64,000 nucleotides of DNA from Taiwanofungus camphoratus. Lineage: Eukaryota > Basidiomycota > Agaricomycetes > Polyporales > Taiwanofungaceae. The DNA lies in assembly GCA_003999685.1 (NCBI GenBank), contig CP021223.1, positions 1,984,001-2,048,000 on the forward strand, in the 5' to 3' direction. A program made the position numbers and the translations under genes. Of this stretch, positions 9,917-22,070 are shown in pieces. The notes beneath the pieces are model-generated. The model saw nothing but the letters and a program-made list of their open reading frames with translations. It was not told the origin of the DNA and did not search any database. Positions within the stretch are counted from its first letter, which is position 1. Each line of letters starts with the position of its first letter.

Positions 9917-12900
9917 TTACGGCCACGCTAGCGATAGCACGAATTTGACATCCGCCACCTCTTGTTCCTCTTCAATCAACACCTTTTGACTTGCCTTCCT
10001 TTGCGCCACGTCAACCGGCACACTTCGTACTGTCCTCTCGATCGTCTCTGCATACTCGCGCAATGCTTCCAACAGCTCCGCTCCCGCGTCTTCTTCAAAC
10101 TTATAGAACACACCCACATCATCCGTTGCTTGCAGTCCCGCACGCTTACGCATCTTCTGGATACGATTAATGAGCTCCCGAGCGAGCCACTCATTCTGCA
10201 ACTCTGCGTGCACTTGAATGTCCAGTCGCACTACCACGTCATTGTCTGTGTATGTTGCATATTGCGCTTGGCCCTCAATTTCAGGCAGGTCGATGTATCG
10301 CTGAACGGTCAAGTCGCCCTCCACCAGTTCAATGCCATCCACTGTCAGCTTGCCAGCCTGGACATACGAACGCACATCATCACTCGAGACTTTTGGTAGG
10401 GCGTTCTTGACGCGTGCAAGGTCTTTGCGTAATTTCCGCCCGAGGACTGGCCAATCCGCGACTGCTCGATATCGTACACCTGCAAGCCGCTCATCCGAAG
10501 TGAACACAAGATCGCGTACGTTGAGTTCGGACTGAATATATCGGTGCAAACTTTGGGCGTCCTTGAGATATTCCTCGTCTGCATGGAAAACGAGTAGCTC
10601 TCGTAGTGGTGTCTAGAGAGAGGAAAAAAGAGAGAATGAGTCGATAGTCACTAGGAGAAGTAAACAAAACTGTACTTTGAGGGATAGACCATGCCGCTCG
10701 CGAATATTGCGTGTGAGTTCAATGACAGTCTGCATCCGCTTGACTTGACGCTCGATGACAGCATCAAAATATTCTTCCTTCACTTCCGGGAATGCAAGGA
10801 AGTGGATAGACCGAGTGTCTCCTTCTGCAGGGTTTTCGGGAATGAAGGTTCGCAGCGATTGATAGACATTTTCGGTTAGGAACGGCGTGTACGATGACTA
10901 CAAAAAACTCGCCAGTCAAACTTGCTCTCTCCTTGAGGCGTTATCCCACATACCATGGTTCTGCATAGCGTGAAGAGCGTCTCGAACAAGGTATTCAGCG
11001 CAGCCACCGTATCCATCTCGCCGTCCTCTCCCTTGAGGCGCTTCCGGTTAAATCGGATGTACCAATTTGTGAGCTCGTCAACGAGGTCAAGCAGTCTGGG
11101 AATGATGGTATACAAACGATAGGCGGCCATCTCCTCACGGACGAGCTTGATAAGCGACTGGCAACGTGCAAGGATCCAGCGGTCCATGACGTTCGGCGAG
11201 ACAGGCGCGTGCGCATTGTACTGGAACGCGCGCCCTGTGGTCTTCTTGAGTAGTGCTGCTTGTCCGAGGAAGAATCGCAGCGAATTAAGCCAGGGAAGCA
11301 GCACACGTGATACAACCTCGCGCACGCCTTCTTCTCGGAAACGAAGGTTGTCGCCTCGCACAATCGGGGAGTTCACCAGGAACATTCTATCGAATGTTGA
11401 TACGGACGAAATGCGGTTGGAATGACGAAGCCTACCTTGTAGCATCGGCGCCGTACAGGTCGATGATGAGATTGGGGTCAGGGTAATTTTTCAAGCTTTT
11501 ACTCATTTTCTTGCCGTCGCTGCCCCGTCAATCAGGGCATCGAAGGTATGCAAGGGTGGAGTATACGCACGCCGCAAGTACTAGACCGTAGACAACAAGA
11601 TTCTTCCAAGGCGCTCTGCCAAACAGATGTGTTGAGAGAACGAGGAGGGTGTAGAACCATCCCCGAGTCTGGTCAATTCCCTCCGAGACGAAATCTGCGG
11701 GAAACGTGTTCTCAAATAGTTCCTTATTTTCGAAGGGGTAGTGGATCTGTGCATAAGGCATACTGGCGGACAAACGCATTGTCAGCGGGACCGCCCAACA
11801 GGCGGAGTTGACAACGTGTCTCACCTGCCGGATTCGAACCAGCAGTCAAACACTTCCTCGACACGTTTTAGTTGTCCCTTGCCCTTTTTCGATGGAATGG
11901 TGATATGGTCTATCTTGTCTCGATGCAGATCAGTGATGCCCTTCACGCCAGAAAGCGTTTCCAGCTCCTCTACCGAACCCACACACACGATCTAGATGAT
12001 AACAACCAATTCGATTGGGATAGATATCGATAATATATCACTCGTACCTCCTCCATATCATCGCTCGCCCATAATGGAATGGGGGTACCCCAATACCGAT
12101 TTCGAGAAATATTCCAGTCGCGAGCATTGGCGAGCCAGTTTCCGAATCTGCCGTCACCAACATTTTGTGGTACCCTGCACAGGCACGTCATTGGCTCCTG
12201 ACGGTAAAATTATTACAGCTTCGACATACCAGCGTGTCCCCTTATTGTTGGCCACTAGCTGACCGACAATCGGTTGTACCTTGACAAACCATACAGGGAT
12301 CGCACGATAGAGAAGCGGGGTACCCGATCTGAGGGAAATCCCTGACTCAAATGTCCTCAAAGGAATGCGGAACAACAAGAGTGCTTACCTCCAACAAAAA
12401 GGGTACGAATGATTAATGGTGGACTGTACAATCAGGCGGCCTTTGGCCTTCAAGACTTTTTGAATGTCTTTGTCTGCAGTCTAGAGAAGTGTGATCAACA
12501 ACACGGGCAAGAATGATTTCAAGAAGCAGACGCAGTACCTTCACATGCTGACCGACAAAGTCCGGTACTTCTTGGGTAAAACGACCTGCATCATCGATTG
12601 GACATGGTGGCATCTCGTCGGGGCGCAGCACACCATTCGCGATGGCGACACGGTGATCGTCTTCACCAAAAGCGGGAGCCTGATGTACGATGCCTGTGCC
12701 GTCCGCATCCGTCACATAGGTATCGGCGAGTACACGGAATGCCTTGTCTTCGAACTGTGTAGCCAGAGATAAACAACATGTTTCGATGACAGGCTATGGT
12801 TCCGATGTGACCAACCTGTTCCGTGAAGTACTCGAAGAGAGGAACATAACGCCAGCCGTTCATGTCCGCGCCCTTGAATGTGCCGAGCTTCTTAAACTTG

Positions 12901-13906
12901 GCTTTCTTGGGATCTTTGTAAAGCGTGCGGAGCAGCCCTTCGTGTAAGATAAAGTTTTGATCGCGCTCCTGGTCGTAGATCTTAACATAAGTGTAATCAG
13001 GGTGGACGCAAAGTGCAAGATTAGAGGGAAGGGTCCATGGTGTTGTAGTCCAAGCCAGCAGGGATGTCTTACGATCGTCTACCAGAGGGAATGAGACCGT
13101 TACTAGCGTGATATCCCGAGTATGAGCACCATGCATACACAATCCATCGATAACATACCAGCAGGATCATTGACGTCTTTGTAATTTTGGCCGGCCTCAA
13201 AGTTGGATAATGGTGTCAGACAACCCGTAGAATATGGCATAACCTTGAGCCCCCGGTACACCATGTCCTTCTTGAAGAGCTCCTTGAATGCCCACCACAC
13301 ACTTTCCATGAACGTTAAATTGAGCGTCTTGTAGTCATTGTCGAAGTCGATCCATCGGCCCATGCGTTCGACAGTACGCCGCCATTCGGACGCGTAGCGC
13401 ATGACGATCGCGCGACACTCTTCATTGTATGCAGCGATACCCATCTTCATCACATCGTCGCGCCCAGTGATTCCAAGCTTCTTGTCGATCTCGTGCTCAA
13501 CGGGCAAGCCATGTGTGTCCCATCCGAATCGTCGGATTACGTGGAAACCGCTCGCATGTGCGTGCCGAGTCACAATATCCTTACATGTGAAGGCGTCAAT
13601 GAATGTTACATCCCCACAGGAAACGTGATGTTGAGACGTACCTTGATCGTTCCGGCAAGCAGATGACCGTAATGAGGCAAGCCAGTTGCAAAAGGCGGGC
13701 CATCGTAAAATGAGTATTCTGGTCTGCCCTCAGAAAGCTTGAGGCTTGTTTGAAACGCATCTATTTCTCGCCAGTACTCGAGGACTTTCTCCTCTTCCTT
13801 TGCAAAGTTGAAAGGAGTAGATACTGCAACGTCGCCCCCGTTAACATCATCGACGCGGAGTGGATAAATTATTGTCAAACTTACGATCATGAGGAGGGAA
13901 AGACAT
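9917..13906 (-). CDS. ILS1: Cytosolic isoleucyl-tRNA synthetase
   Basis: This is a class I aminoacyl-tRNA synthetase charging tRNA-Ile with isoleucine in the cytosol. It is split into about a dozen exons, beginning with a 22-nt coding exon (13885-13906, MSFPPHD) followed by 13642-13823 and a third exon from 13579. The class I HIGH-type motif is [11 protein letters not shown], and the KMSKS loop is present as [15 protein letters not shown] near 11500. The editing (CP1) domain shows [13 protein letters not shown] and [53 protein letters not shown]-region equivalents and the anticodon-binding helices ([23 protein letters not shown]) follow in the expected order. The C-terminal extension ends at the stop at 9917-9919. 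The cytosolic type is inferred from the lack of a targeting peptide and from close resemblance to eukaryotic cytosolic enzymes. All key motifs appear intact. Confidence 0.96.
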
Positions 13907-14690
13907 GGTTGATATTTGGATCCCTATAGATCCCAGTTAAAAGGATTGATGAAACGCGGAAACGTTCAAGTGACTCGAGTCTACACAGAGATTACAGAGA
14001 TCTTCTGACGATTATAACAGCAATAGACGCCTGTGCAATGAGTCGAATTGGTGTAACTAGGCTCGTGCCTGGTCCTCATATACCATTCTCCGAGAATATC
14101 GGAACTCGCACTCTCAAATCGTTGTTAACGCCCTGGGGCCTGAAGTACATATGTATGCACTGAGTATCCATTCACCTTCAAATAATCAAACTAATGCGAA
14201 AATGCCTTTGCAAATCCGTGGTTACGGCTTTAAGCCATGTACAGGACCAGTACACGCCTATTCCCAACCGTCTCACATTTCGCTCTACTGTACGCAGCCT
14301 GATAATCTTCCTTGTTATGCGGGGCACCCTTCTAGGTCATACAACCATACTCTTGTTCATCACAAGTGGCGGTGACAAATTGTGAGACCGGATGAAAACT
14401 TCTGTTCGCTAAACTTGATTAAGGTACTACTTACAGAGCACATAAACCGCGATTCATCATTAAGGAAGATGGGGAGTTGTCAACAATTTGTTGGCTGAAG
14501 TTGCATATTGGCGTGCAAGATTATCTCTCCTCGGTCGCATGAAACACCCAACCCAGAGTAGCCTGGAAGGACCTTATGTCCACTTGGCTATGCACAATTC
14601 GAGGAGAAAAAACTTACAACAGCGTAACACAAACGTATGGAGTGAGTAAGTCATGACATGAGAGATGCAATTTATAAGATGCGGCGTCAT
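13907..14690. other. Intergenic, ILS1 to RPL12
   Basis: About 780 bp between the ILS1 start and the RPL12 stop. I see no gene or repeat in it; it should hold the ILS1 promoter and the RPL12 3' end. Confidence 0.6.
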
Positions 14691-15358
<668 letters not shown>

Positions 15359-15648
15359 GGCTTGGGACGGGATGGGAGAGGGAGGAGGGTGCGGACTTGA
15401 CGAAAGTAATAGCCAGATACTCTAGCACTTACTCTCTCAAACCTTTCTCGTGGATCCGCACCATTTAGGTTCAAGCGGCGATTCTGTAGCTGTATAGATG
15501 TGGCTCAGTTTCTTGGCTTACCAGACTCCTACACGGCGACTAGTACCAGTTCCATGTGGGGTAGGGTTGAGCCATAACGCTGCTCCTCCAGCGACGCTGC
15601 TTTGATTGTAAGTTGAAAGCGTGCAGGAGCGTCTACGGCGATGGGTGT
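15359..15648. promoter_or_regulatory. Divergent promoter, RPL12 / PHO80-type cyclin
   Basis: 290 bp lie between the opposed start codons. The side near RPL12 is CT-rich on the RPL12 strand. No well-known motif can be asserted by eye. Confidence 0.45.
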
Positions 15649-16698
15649 ATGGAGGAATCACCTGCGAGGGTTGAACTGCCGGCTGCCTTTGAAGATGTCA
15701 ATGTAGATATCCTTGCCCAACTTATAGGTGAGTACTGCTCTTCGGCTAGGAGGATAGTAAGCTGGAGCACTCTTTAGCTGATATGATGGAACGCCTGATG
15801 GCTCATAATGACCAAGTACCACTCTCTCCGTGAGTGATTCTCCCGTCGATCTGTACTGATGTTTCACGATGTCGCCACGTTCAGTGAAAGCCTCACTCGA
15901 TTTCATTCGCGAACTGCTCCTGGGATAAGTGTCCTAGACTACTTGCGACGTATAGTCAAATTCACTAAGGTTGAAGTGAGTAGTCAAGAGGGCCTTCCTC
16001 AAATTGACTGACGGGATCTTGCTAGCGGATATGCCTTCTAATCACTCTGCACTACATCGACCAAATTTGCGCCAGGATGCCACTGTTCACTCTGTCCTCG
16101 CTCACTTGCCATCGTTTCGTCATCACGTCCATTGCTGTGTCAAGTAAGGCTCTTTGCGACGCTTTTTGTACCAACAATCTGTACGCCAAAGTTGGTGGCA
16201 TACCCATCAGCGAACTTAACATGCTCGAGAGAGAATTCCTCCGAATGATCGACTGGCGACTGACGGTAAGCACATTCTCCTTTAATTCCACCCCTCCGCT
16301 CTTCCCGTACACCGACCCCTGAACGCCTTAGGACTGAAATTCTGCTTTATCATACATGGTTTCCGTGTCCACTGACTGTTCAGTGTACCCGCGAAGTCCT
16401 GCAAGAATACTACATCAACCTTGTGCGGACCCATAGCAGAGGCCAATACATCCTCGCTGGTCCCGAGTCCTCAAGCAGCATGTCATCGGACAGCGATATG
16501 GATTATGAGATGGGCCGCTCACGTTCCACCTCTCCTACGCGGACAGGGACCAACACTCGTAATCGGACACCTGCCCCACATGAGGCATCTACAATCCTCA
16601 TCGATACAGCTACCCTTTCTCCGGAATCACCACGTCCTCCTACGTTGGAACAGAACATGGCGTTTCAGGATTTTCAGCAATCGTCGAAAGGAAGCTAA
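15649..16698 (+). CDS. PHO80-type cyclin (Pho85 cyclin family)
   Basis: Five exons: 15649-15727, 15778-15829, 15885-15975, 16026-16265 and 16384-16698. The start is the ATG at 15649 (MEESPARVELPAAFED). The cyclin box reads DILAQLIADMMERLMAHNDQ, then LTRFHSR, ISVLDYLRRIVKF, ERICLLITLHYIDQICAR, LSSLTCHRFVITSIAVSSKA and the family hallmark YAKVGGIPISELNMLEREFL. Cyclins of this kind partner Pho85-like CDKs and control phosphate, glycogen and cell-cycle responses. After the box, VLQEYYINLVR is followed by a Ser/Thr-rich acidic tail to the stop at 16698. The fourth intron (118 nt) is longer than its neighbours, so an extra small exon in it cannot be excluded. The particular partner kinase cannot be told from sequence. 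Confidence 0.9.
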
Positions 16699-17212
16699 CA
16701 CTGGCGGTTTTATCGGAGGGCAGAGGGGTAGCTTTGCCTGTCGTACTTACATACCCAACCACTCTTCATTTCAAAAAACATCGGGAAGGTGCATCAGGGA
16801 ATGATCAAGGACTAGTACTACTTAACAGCACTGCACGTATTTATACTACGCCCAGCCAATGTATTCACGTTGTATATCGTACAAGTTGGACATCGCTGGA
16901 ATGAGAGAGTACGCTACGATAAGGCAAGTGCCATCTAAGCTGAAAAGCCAATTGTCCGTGGTGTCAGTCGCGTGTGCGGGGATGAATGCAAATTACGGCA
17001 AAGAGTGTTACATGATGAGAGGTGAAGGTGAGAATACCGAGGGTTATGATGGCAGAGTTTTCCAGTAGCTACATACCGACACCGTGTTACCAGTACAGCA
17101 CGCCAAAGATGCGCGCGCGTCAGACAAATCGTCGAGCTCGACGGAAGTCCCGCGGACGGACACTGCAACCGCCGGGAAAGGAGCGTCCCCTTCACCGAGC
17201 TCTGCCGGACCT

Positions 17213-20200
17213 TCAGCGCCGCAAAGCCGACAACATCTTGGCAAGGGCGTTGATCTGTCCCTTTTGCACCTTCCTCGGGGAACCATCGTGGTCCCCTTCA
17301 CGAGACTCACTACCATCCCTATCCAGATCGGTTGTACTCGTCATTGCATCCATCCTCTGAGCAACGGGCTTCTGGTACGGGCGTTCGCTGATCGTATCGA
17401 GAGCGGGGTCCTTGGGCTTGGGTCCACGACGCTTGTTGCGAACAGGAGGTCCACTATACTGCACTGCATCCGGGTTCGGGTACATCTGGCGCGGCAGCTG
17501 GTACAGCTCCCACGGCGTCCCAGTGACAACTGCGACACGCATCGCACCATCAGCGCACATGAAGTAGCGTACTGTATCACTTCCAGACTTACACTTGACA
17601 TTCGCAGGCATCTGAGCGGGCTTGTTGTCGTACGGATATTTGTTAGACTGGCTGCGCCAGCTGTTGGACGAGACACTCGTTGCGGCCGTGGACACACTCC
17701 TGGTGCTTGAGTTGCTATACCGAGTAAATGCCGAGGTGGACGTGCCCGCGCTCGACATAGAGCTGCGCCAGTTCGACGACGCCGTTGAGCTTGCACTGGA
17801 CGCCAGGGGCCTCCCGCTGCGCGTACTGGTGGGAGACACACCGCGCTTGTCCGTGTTGTACGTCCTGATGTGGCTGCTCGACGAGAACGGCGAGCCAGCC
17901 GACGGGCCCCACGTTGCGCTGTTACCCGCGTTGTAAGAATAAGGAGAGCCCTTCGGACGGCGCCCACGCGCCCAAGACTCTTCGCCATCAGGTTGAGATG
18001 CTGATGTAGGCATACGCGGGGTGGACGGCGGAGGCGCATTGAGACTCATGAGCAGGTTCGTCACGTTGCTCGCCGTCGAGGACATCGGCTTTGCGTTGCC
18101 CGCTTCCGAGGGTACCTCTTCTGCCGCGGACACCTTTCCGCCTGTGCCCTTGCCAAATCGGAGCCACTTGGATGGCTTCTTGGAGATCGTCGGGGTTGGA
18201 ACTGATGGCGACAGCGTCGAGATAGGGGGCGGGGGCACCTCGATCGGGCTAACCGCGAGCGACGAAGTGCGCGACGTGCGACTGATCTCGCGTGCAAGTG
18301 CCTGCGATGCCTCCGCGAGCGTGTCGAGCGTGTCGTGTACTTCGTCTGGCGCAGCCACCGGAGAGGCGAGCGCGCCCTTCCCCTTGCGCGCACCGCGCTT
18401 GCGTCTCTTGTACGTCGAGGTGGACCGCGACTCGGTCTCCACCTCGAGCCCCACTTCCTGTTCCTGCTCCTCGTTCTCCTGGTCCGGAACGGGTGCTAGC
18501 ACCATCGACTCCGGCTCCTCGTACGCCGGGCCGAGGGACGGAGCGCGCGACATGGAACGCGACACGCGCTGGGTGGGGTCGACAGGGGTTGCGCAACGCA
18601 GAGATGGGCGCCGCGAGTGCGGGATTGACGAGAGGCGGTGGCCCTGGATGGACGAGATCGAGATGTTGCGTGCATGGCCGGGGGTGTGCCCGCCGAGAAG
18701 AGCGGGCAGATCGCGCACCCACGCGCCGAAAGCACGGGCGCCGATCCGCTTCGAGTCATCCTTCGGGTCGTCAAGGAGGCAGAAGACCTTGTTCGCGAGG
18801 AACTCCGCGACGGGAAGACTCATGCCTGCGAAGCGCTGCATGAAGAAGTGAACAGGCTGCAGGCGGAAGGTCTCGAACGACGAGCAAACGCCTTGCGTCG
18901 TGTCCGTCCAGGGGTTATAATGGTACAACCTGGACAGATGAATCAATTTCTACGGCAGAACACAATTATATGCGCGACTCACATATTGATAAGCACGATT
19001 CCAAGCGACCAGACGTCGGCCGCCCGAGGAGAATAAGTGGGATGTATGTTATTTCGGCATTCTGCGGCGGTAACCGTCAGAATGACACAGCGAAGGCTTC
19101 TCAACGGGTACGCACCAAAACTCATGTAAGGAGCGCTGCCGCAATCCATGTCCGCCGAGTCCGTGTCCGTCGTGGACAGCCCAAAATCAGTCAGCTTGAC
19201 GATGACCTTACGCTCGCGGCGCCCGTCGGCGAGGGTCGTCCACCCGTCCGTAACGATAAAGTTCTCCGGCTTGATGTCGCGGTGGAAGACCGAGTGGTCA
19301 TGGCAGGCCGCGACGGCCTCACACATCTGCGAGAACATGGAAGCGATGAGGCGCAGGCGCGTGCGCGAGAGCAGTTGCGCGGGGTTAAGCGACGAGAGCA
19401 GGCTTGGCGTCGGCGGCGTGCGCGACACGCAGCTCGAATCGGACGACGGCGAGTCGCTCTCGGGATCTGCCTCGTAATGATCACGCGCCTGTTCCAGGAA
19501 GTAGAAGAGGTCCTCGCCGGGCACGAACTCGAGGAGAAGAAGTAAAAATGAGGGCGTCTCGAGGGTGCGGTGCAGGGTGACAATGTTGGGATGGGCGGGG
19601 AGCGATTGGTGAATCGTGGCCTGTGAGAGGCAAATGAAAATGCGATTAGATTAGATACACCGCATATAGTCACTGGCACGGGCGTACCTCGAACAACTGT
19701 GCCGCCAGGGCATCCTCGTCGAGGTTCGCTTTGGACAGCAGCTTGATGGCGTACTCGCGCCCATACTCCGTTGACTGCCGGGCGGACACTGCATCGTCAA
19801 AGTCCATGCGCCCGACAGCCGCGCAGTGGCCGTCGTCTGAAGGGGCAGGGCGCGAGAGGACCTCACGCACGAGATAGACGACGGCGTAACTGCCTGTACC
19901 GAGGCGGCGCACGACTTCAAACTCGTCCGCGAGCCCGTCGTAGTCCGTGCGAGGGTCGGACGCGCTCATTGGGACACGCGCGATCGGCTCGCCCTGGAGG
20001 GAGAGACCCTCACCGACGAGGTCGCCCGCTGCGAGTACGTCCATGACGGTGGACGAGACGGAGGAGCGCCTGCTGGACCGGCCATCGAGCGAAGGGAGAC
20101 GGGACCTGGGCGAGAGGGACGGACGGTAGACGGGGCTGGGGAGCTGCCGGGGCGAAGAAACCAAAGGGGAACGAGGGGTCTGCTTAGAGGCAAGAAAAGG

Positions 20201-20443
20201 GGTGGAGGGAGGGGAGGACGAAGGGGAAGAATCAGGCGAAAAAGCAGGCGAAATGGAAAGGGGGATGATGTGGTGGGAGGGGCGGGTGTGGACGGCGAGC
20301 TTATCGTTGACGACGGCACGTTTGATCAGAGAGCCACGGAGAGGGGCATCGTGGTGGTCGTCAGAAGTGCCTCTACGGACCAGGGGCGAACGCTTCGAAG
20401 ACGTGAGCGAGAGTGGGGGAAGCTGGACGGGATACTGCAACAT
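17213..20443 (-). CDS. Ran1/Sks1-like serine/threonine protein kinase with long disordered tail
   Basis: Kinase motifs run in order: glycine loop LGTGSYAVVYLV, YAIKLL with the catalytic Lys, HRDIKPENFIV, LTDFGLSTTD, and GSAPYMSFECRNN, where SFE stands at the APE position, as is usual in the Ran1/Vhs1/Sks1 group. AADVWSLGIVLINMLYHYNPW then completes the C-lobe. An N-terminal region of about 160 residues rich in Ser/Pro precedes the domain, and a Ser/Thr-rich tail of about 500 residues follows. Introns near 19629-19685, 19030-19085 and 18920-18985 are needed to join the domain; the splice after YMSF restores Glu-Cys. Ran1/Pat1 kinases repress meiosis in fission yeast and related kinases respond to nutrients, but the role here is not shown by sequence. 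The start at 20443 is the first ATG of the open frame. Confidence 0.88.
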
Positions 20444-20894
20444 GAGCGGACAAGGGGGGTAAGCCTGGTTGGGTCTGTACTACACTCCGTTCCCGAGATC
20501 TGCGAGGGGGCGAGAGGGCTGAGACCAGCTTGACGACTATGGCGCTCGGGCGATATGCATGCAGCTGAGAACGGGTACAGTTCTCTCCAGTCGAAGGCTG
20601 CGAGACTCTGCGAGGGGGAGGGGTGCAGGCGGGGAGAACGACGCCCTGCAACGCCGACGAGCTTTGAGCAAGCCTGGAGGAGAAATGGAAAGGCAGGCAG
20701 ATGGCAGTAGAAGACAAAGCTGAAGAGCGGGGTTCGAAACGAGACGCGAAGGATAACGAGGTGATGGGCGTGGTGAAGATTGGAGTCAGCGGTGAAGTAA
20801 GGAAACTGGCTGGGGCCAACGGGCAGGGAAAAGGGCAAGTGACTCACAAAATAAGACAACCTCTGATGACTGGCCTGGACGTGGGCCGCGTGCG

Positions 20895-20962
20895 ATGTGG
20901 AAGGGAGAAAGGGAGGAGAGGGGGGGAGGAGGAGAGAGAAGAGACGACGGGGAAGGGAAAGC
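20895..20962. promoter_or_regulatory. Polypurine/polypyrimidine tract upstream of the Ran1-like kinase
   Basis: The plus strand from about 20895 to 20962 is almost pure purine (long GGAG/GAGA runs), so the kinase's sense strand is pyrimidine-rich there. CT-rich tracts upstream of starts are frequent core-promoter elements in filamentous fungi. It lies about 450-520 bp upstream of the start at 20443. Confidence 0.4.
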
Positions 20963-22070
20963 AGATATTCAGATTGAGGAGGTGCACATGGTTCGGTGCT
21001 TCGCAGCACCACGCGTGTGCTCTCGGATATGCCCACAATGGCAGTCACCCAAGCACACCGTCACAGTCACCAGTCACCAGTCACAGGCTATCCTCCTCTG
21101 TGCGCTCTCCATAGTGCATGCAGCCAGTGTATTTGGTATTCAGATATCCAGAGCTGTCTCTGTCAGGCCGTGCTCGAACAGGCGCATGCATTGTTTCAAA
21201 GGCATCACCGCGCTACCCAGCATCACCTGCATCGCATCTATCCATCCTTACCCACCGCAAAGGTTATCCCAGAATAACCGCATGCACATGCCCGCGTCCA
21301 TGTGCACTCTGGGGTGTGTTGCTCCTTGGTCCTGATGGGCGGCGAGACGACACATCGCGCTCTTATTTTTACATACTTACGACCGTGCATCGCAGTCTGT
21401 TCTTTTAGCGTTTAGTCTTGCTACACACAATCATATCGCGGCGTCCACGCTGACACATCTGCCGCTGTTGCTTCTGCCATCATCACGCGAGACACGCACG
21501 GACGCACGTCGATGCCATCGCAGGTGCTGCTGTGCACGCTCACTCCGAGGGCGAGGGCACATCTGTTGTTGCTGCTTGTTCCCCAAAGGATGATCCCATT
21601 GGCAGAATGGCCGCAGCATCGTCTAGCCTACGTGTACCTACGTGTACCTAAGCCATGAGACAATACCACACCTCGGGACCGAACGTGCTACTCAGTTGCC
21701 ACGTACCTGCGCTAGATAGTACCAAGCATCTATGCATATGTCAATGGATGATCCCCTCACAGCCCACCAGCCCCGATCCCAGGGCAGCCAAGCTCAGGCA
21801 CCCATACCACCGCGGTCGCACAGCATGGGCGCTGTACTAAATGGTGTGGGTGAGCGTCGATACGGCAAATGCACTCGATGCGGGAACGGCACACGTCTGA
21901 GTCCTTGTTTGCTCGGCGATAAGACCGCATCCCCCTGCACCTGGAACGTTCCTGCGTCTGCTCGCACTACGCCCGCGCTTCCGAGCACAAGCCAGATCGA
22001 AATGCACACGTCGCGTGAGCCGAGCTTCGCAGAGACACCGCCGGCTTACCGCATGCGGCCGCATGGCCTG
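20963..22070. other. Intergenic, kinase promoter side to UTP6 3' end
   Basis: No gene is recognised. A 10-bp unit ACGTGTACCT is duplicated near 21630-21650. Short open frames here look like chance. Confidence 0.55.

Noticed and set aside
11820-11850. GGATTCGAACC-like string resembling a tRNA T-arm
   Set aside because: It encodes the CWFESGS motif of isoleucyl-tRNA synthetase on the minus strand, and no cloverleaf can be built around it.
18021-18851. 276-codon plus-strand open frame
   Set aside because: Exact antisense of the Ser/Thr-rich tail of the Ran1-like kinase; no domain.
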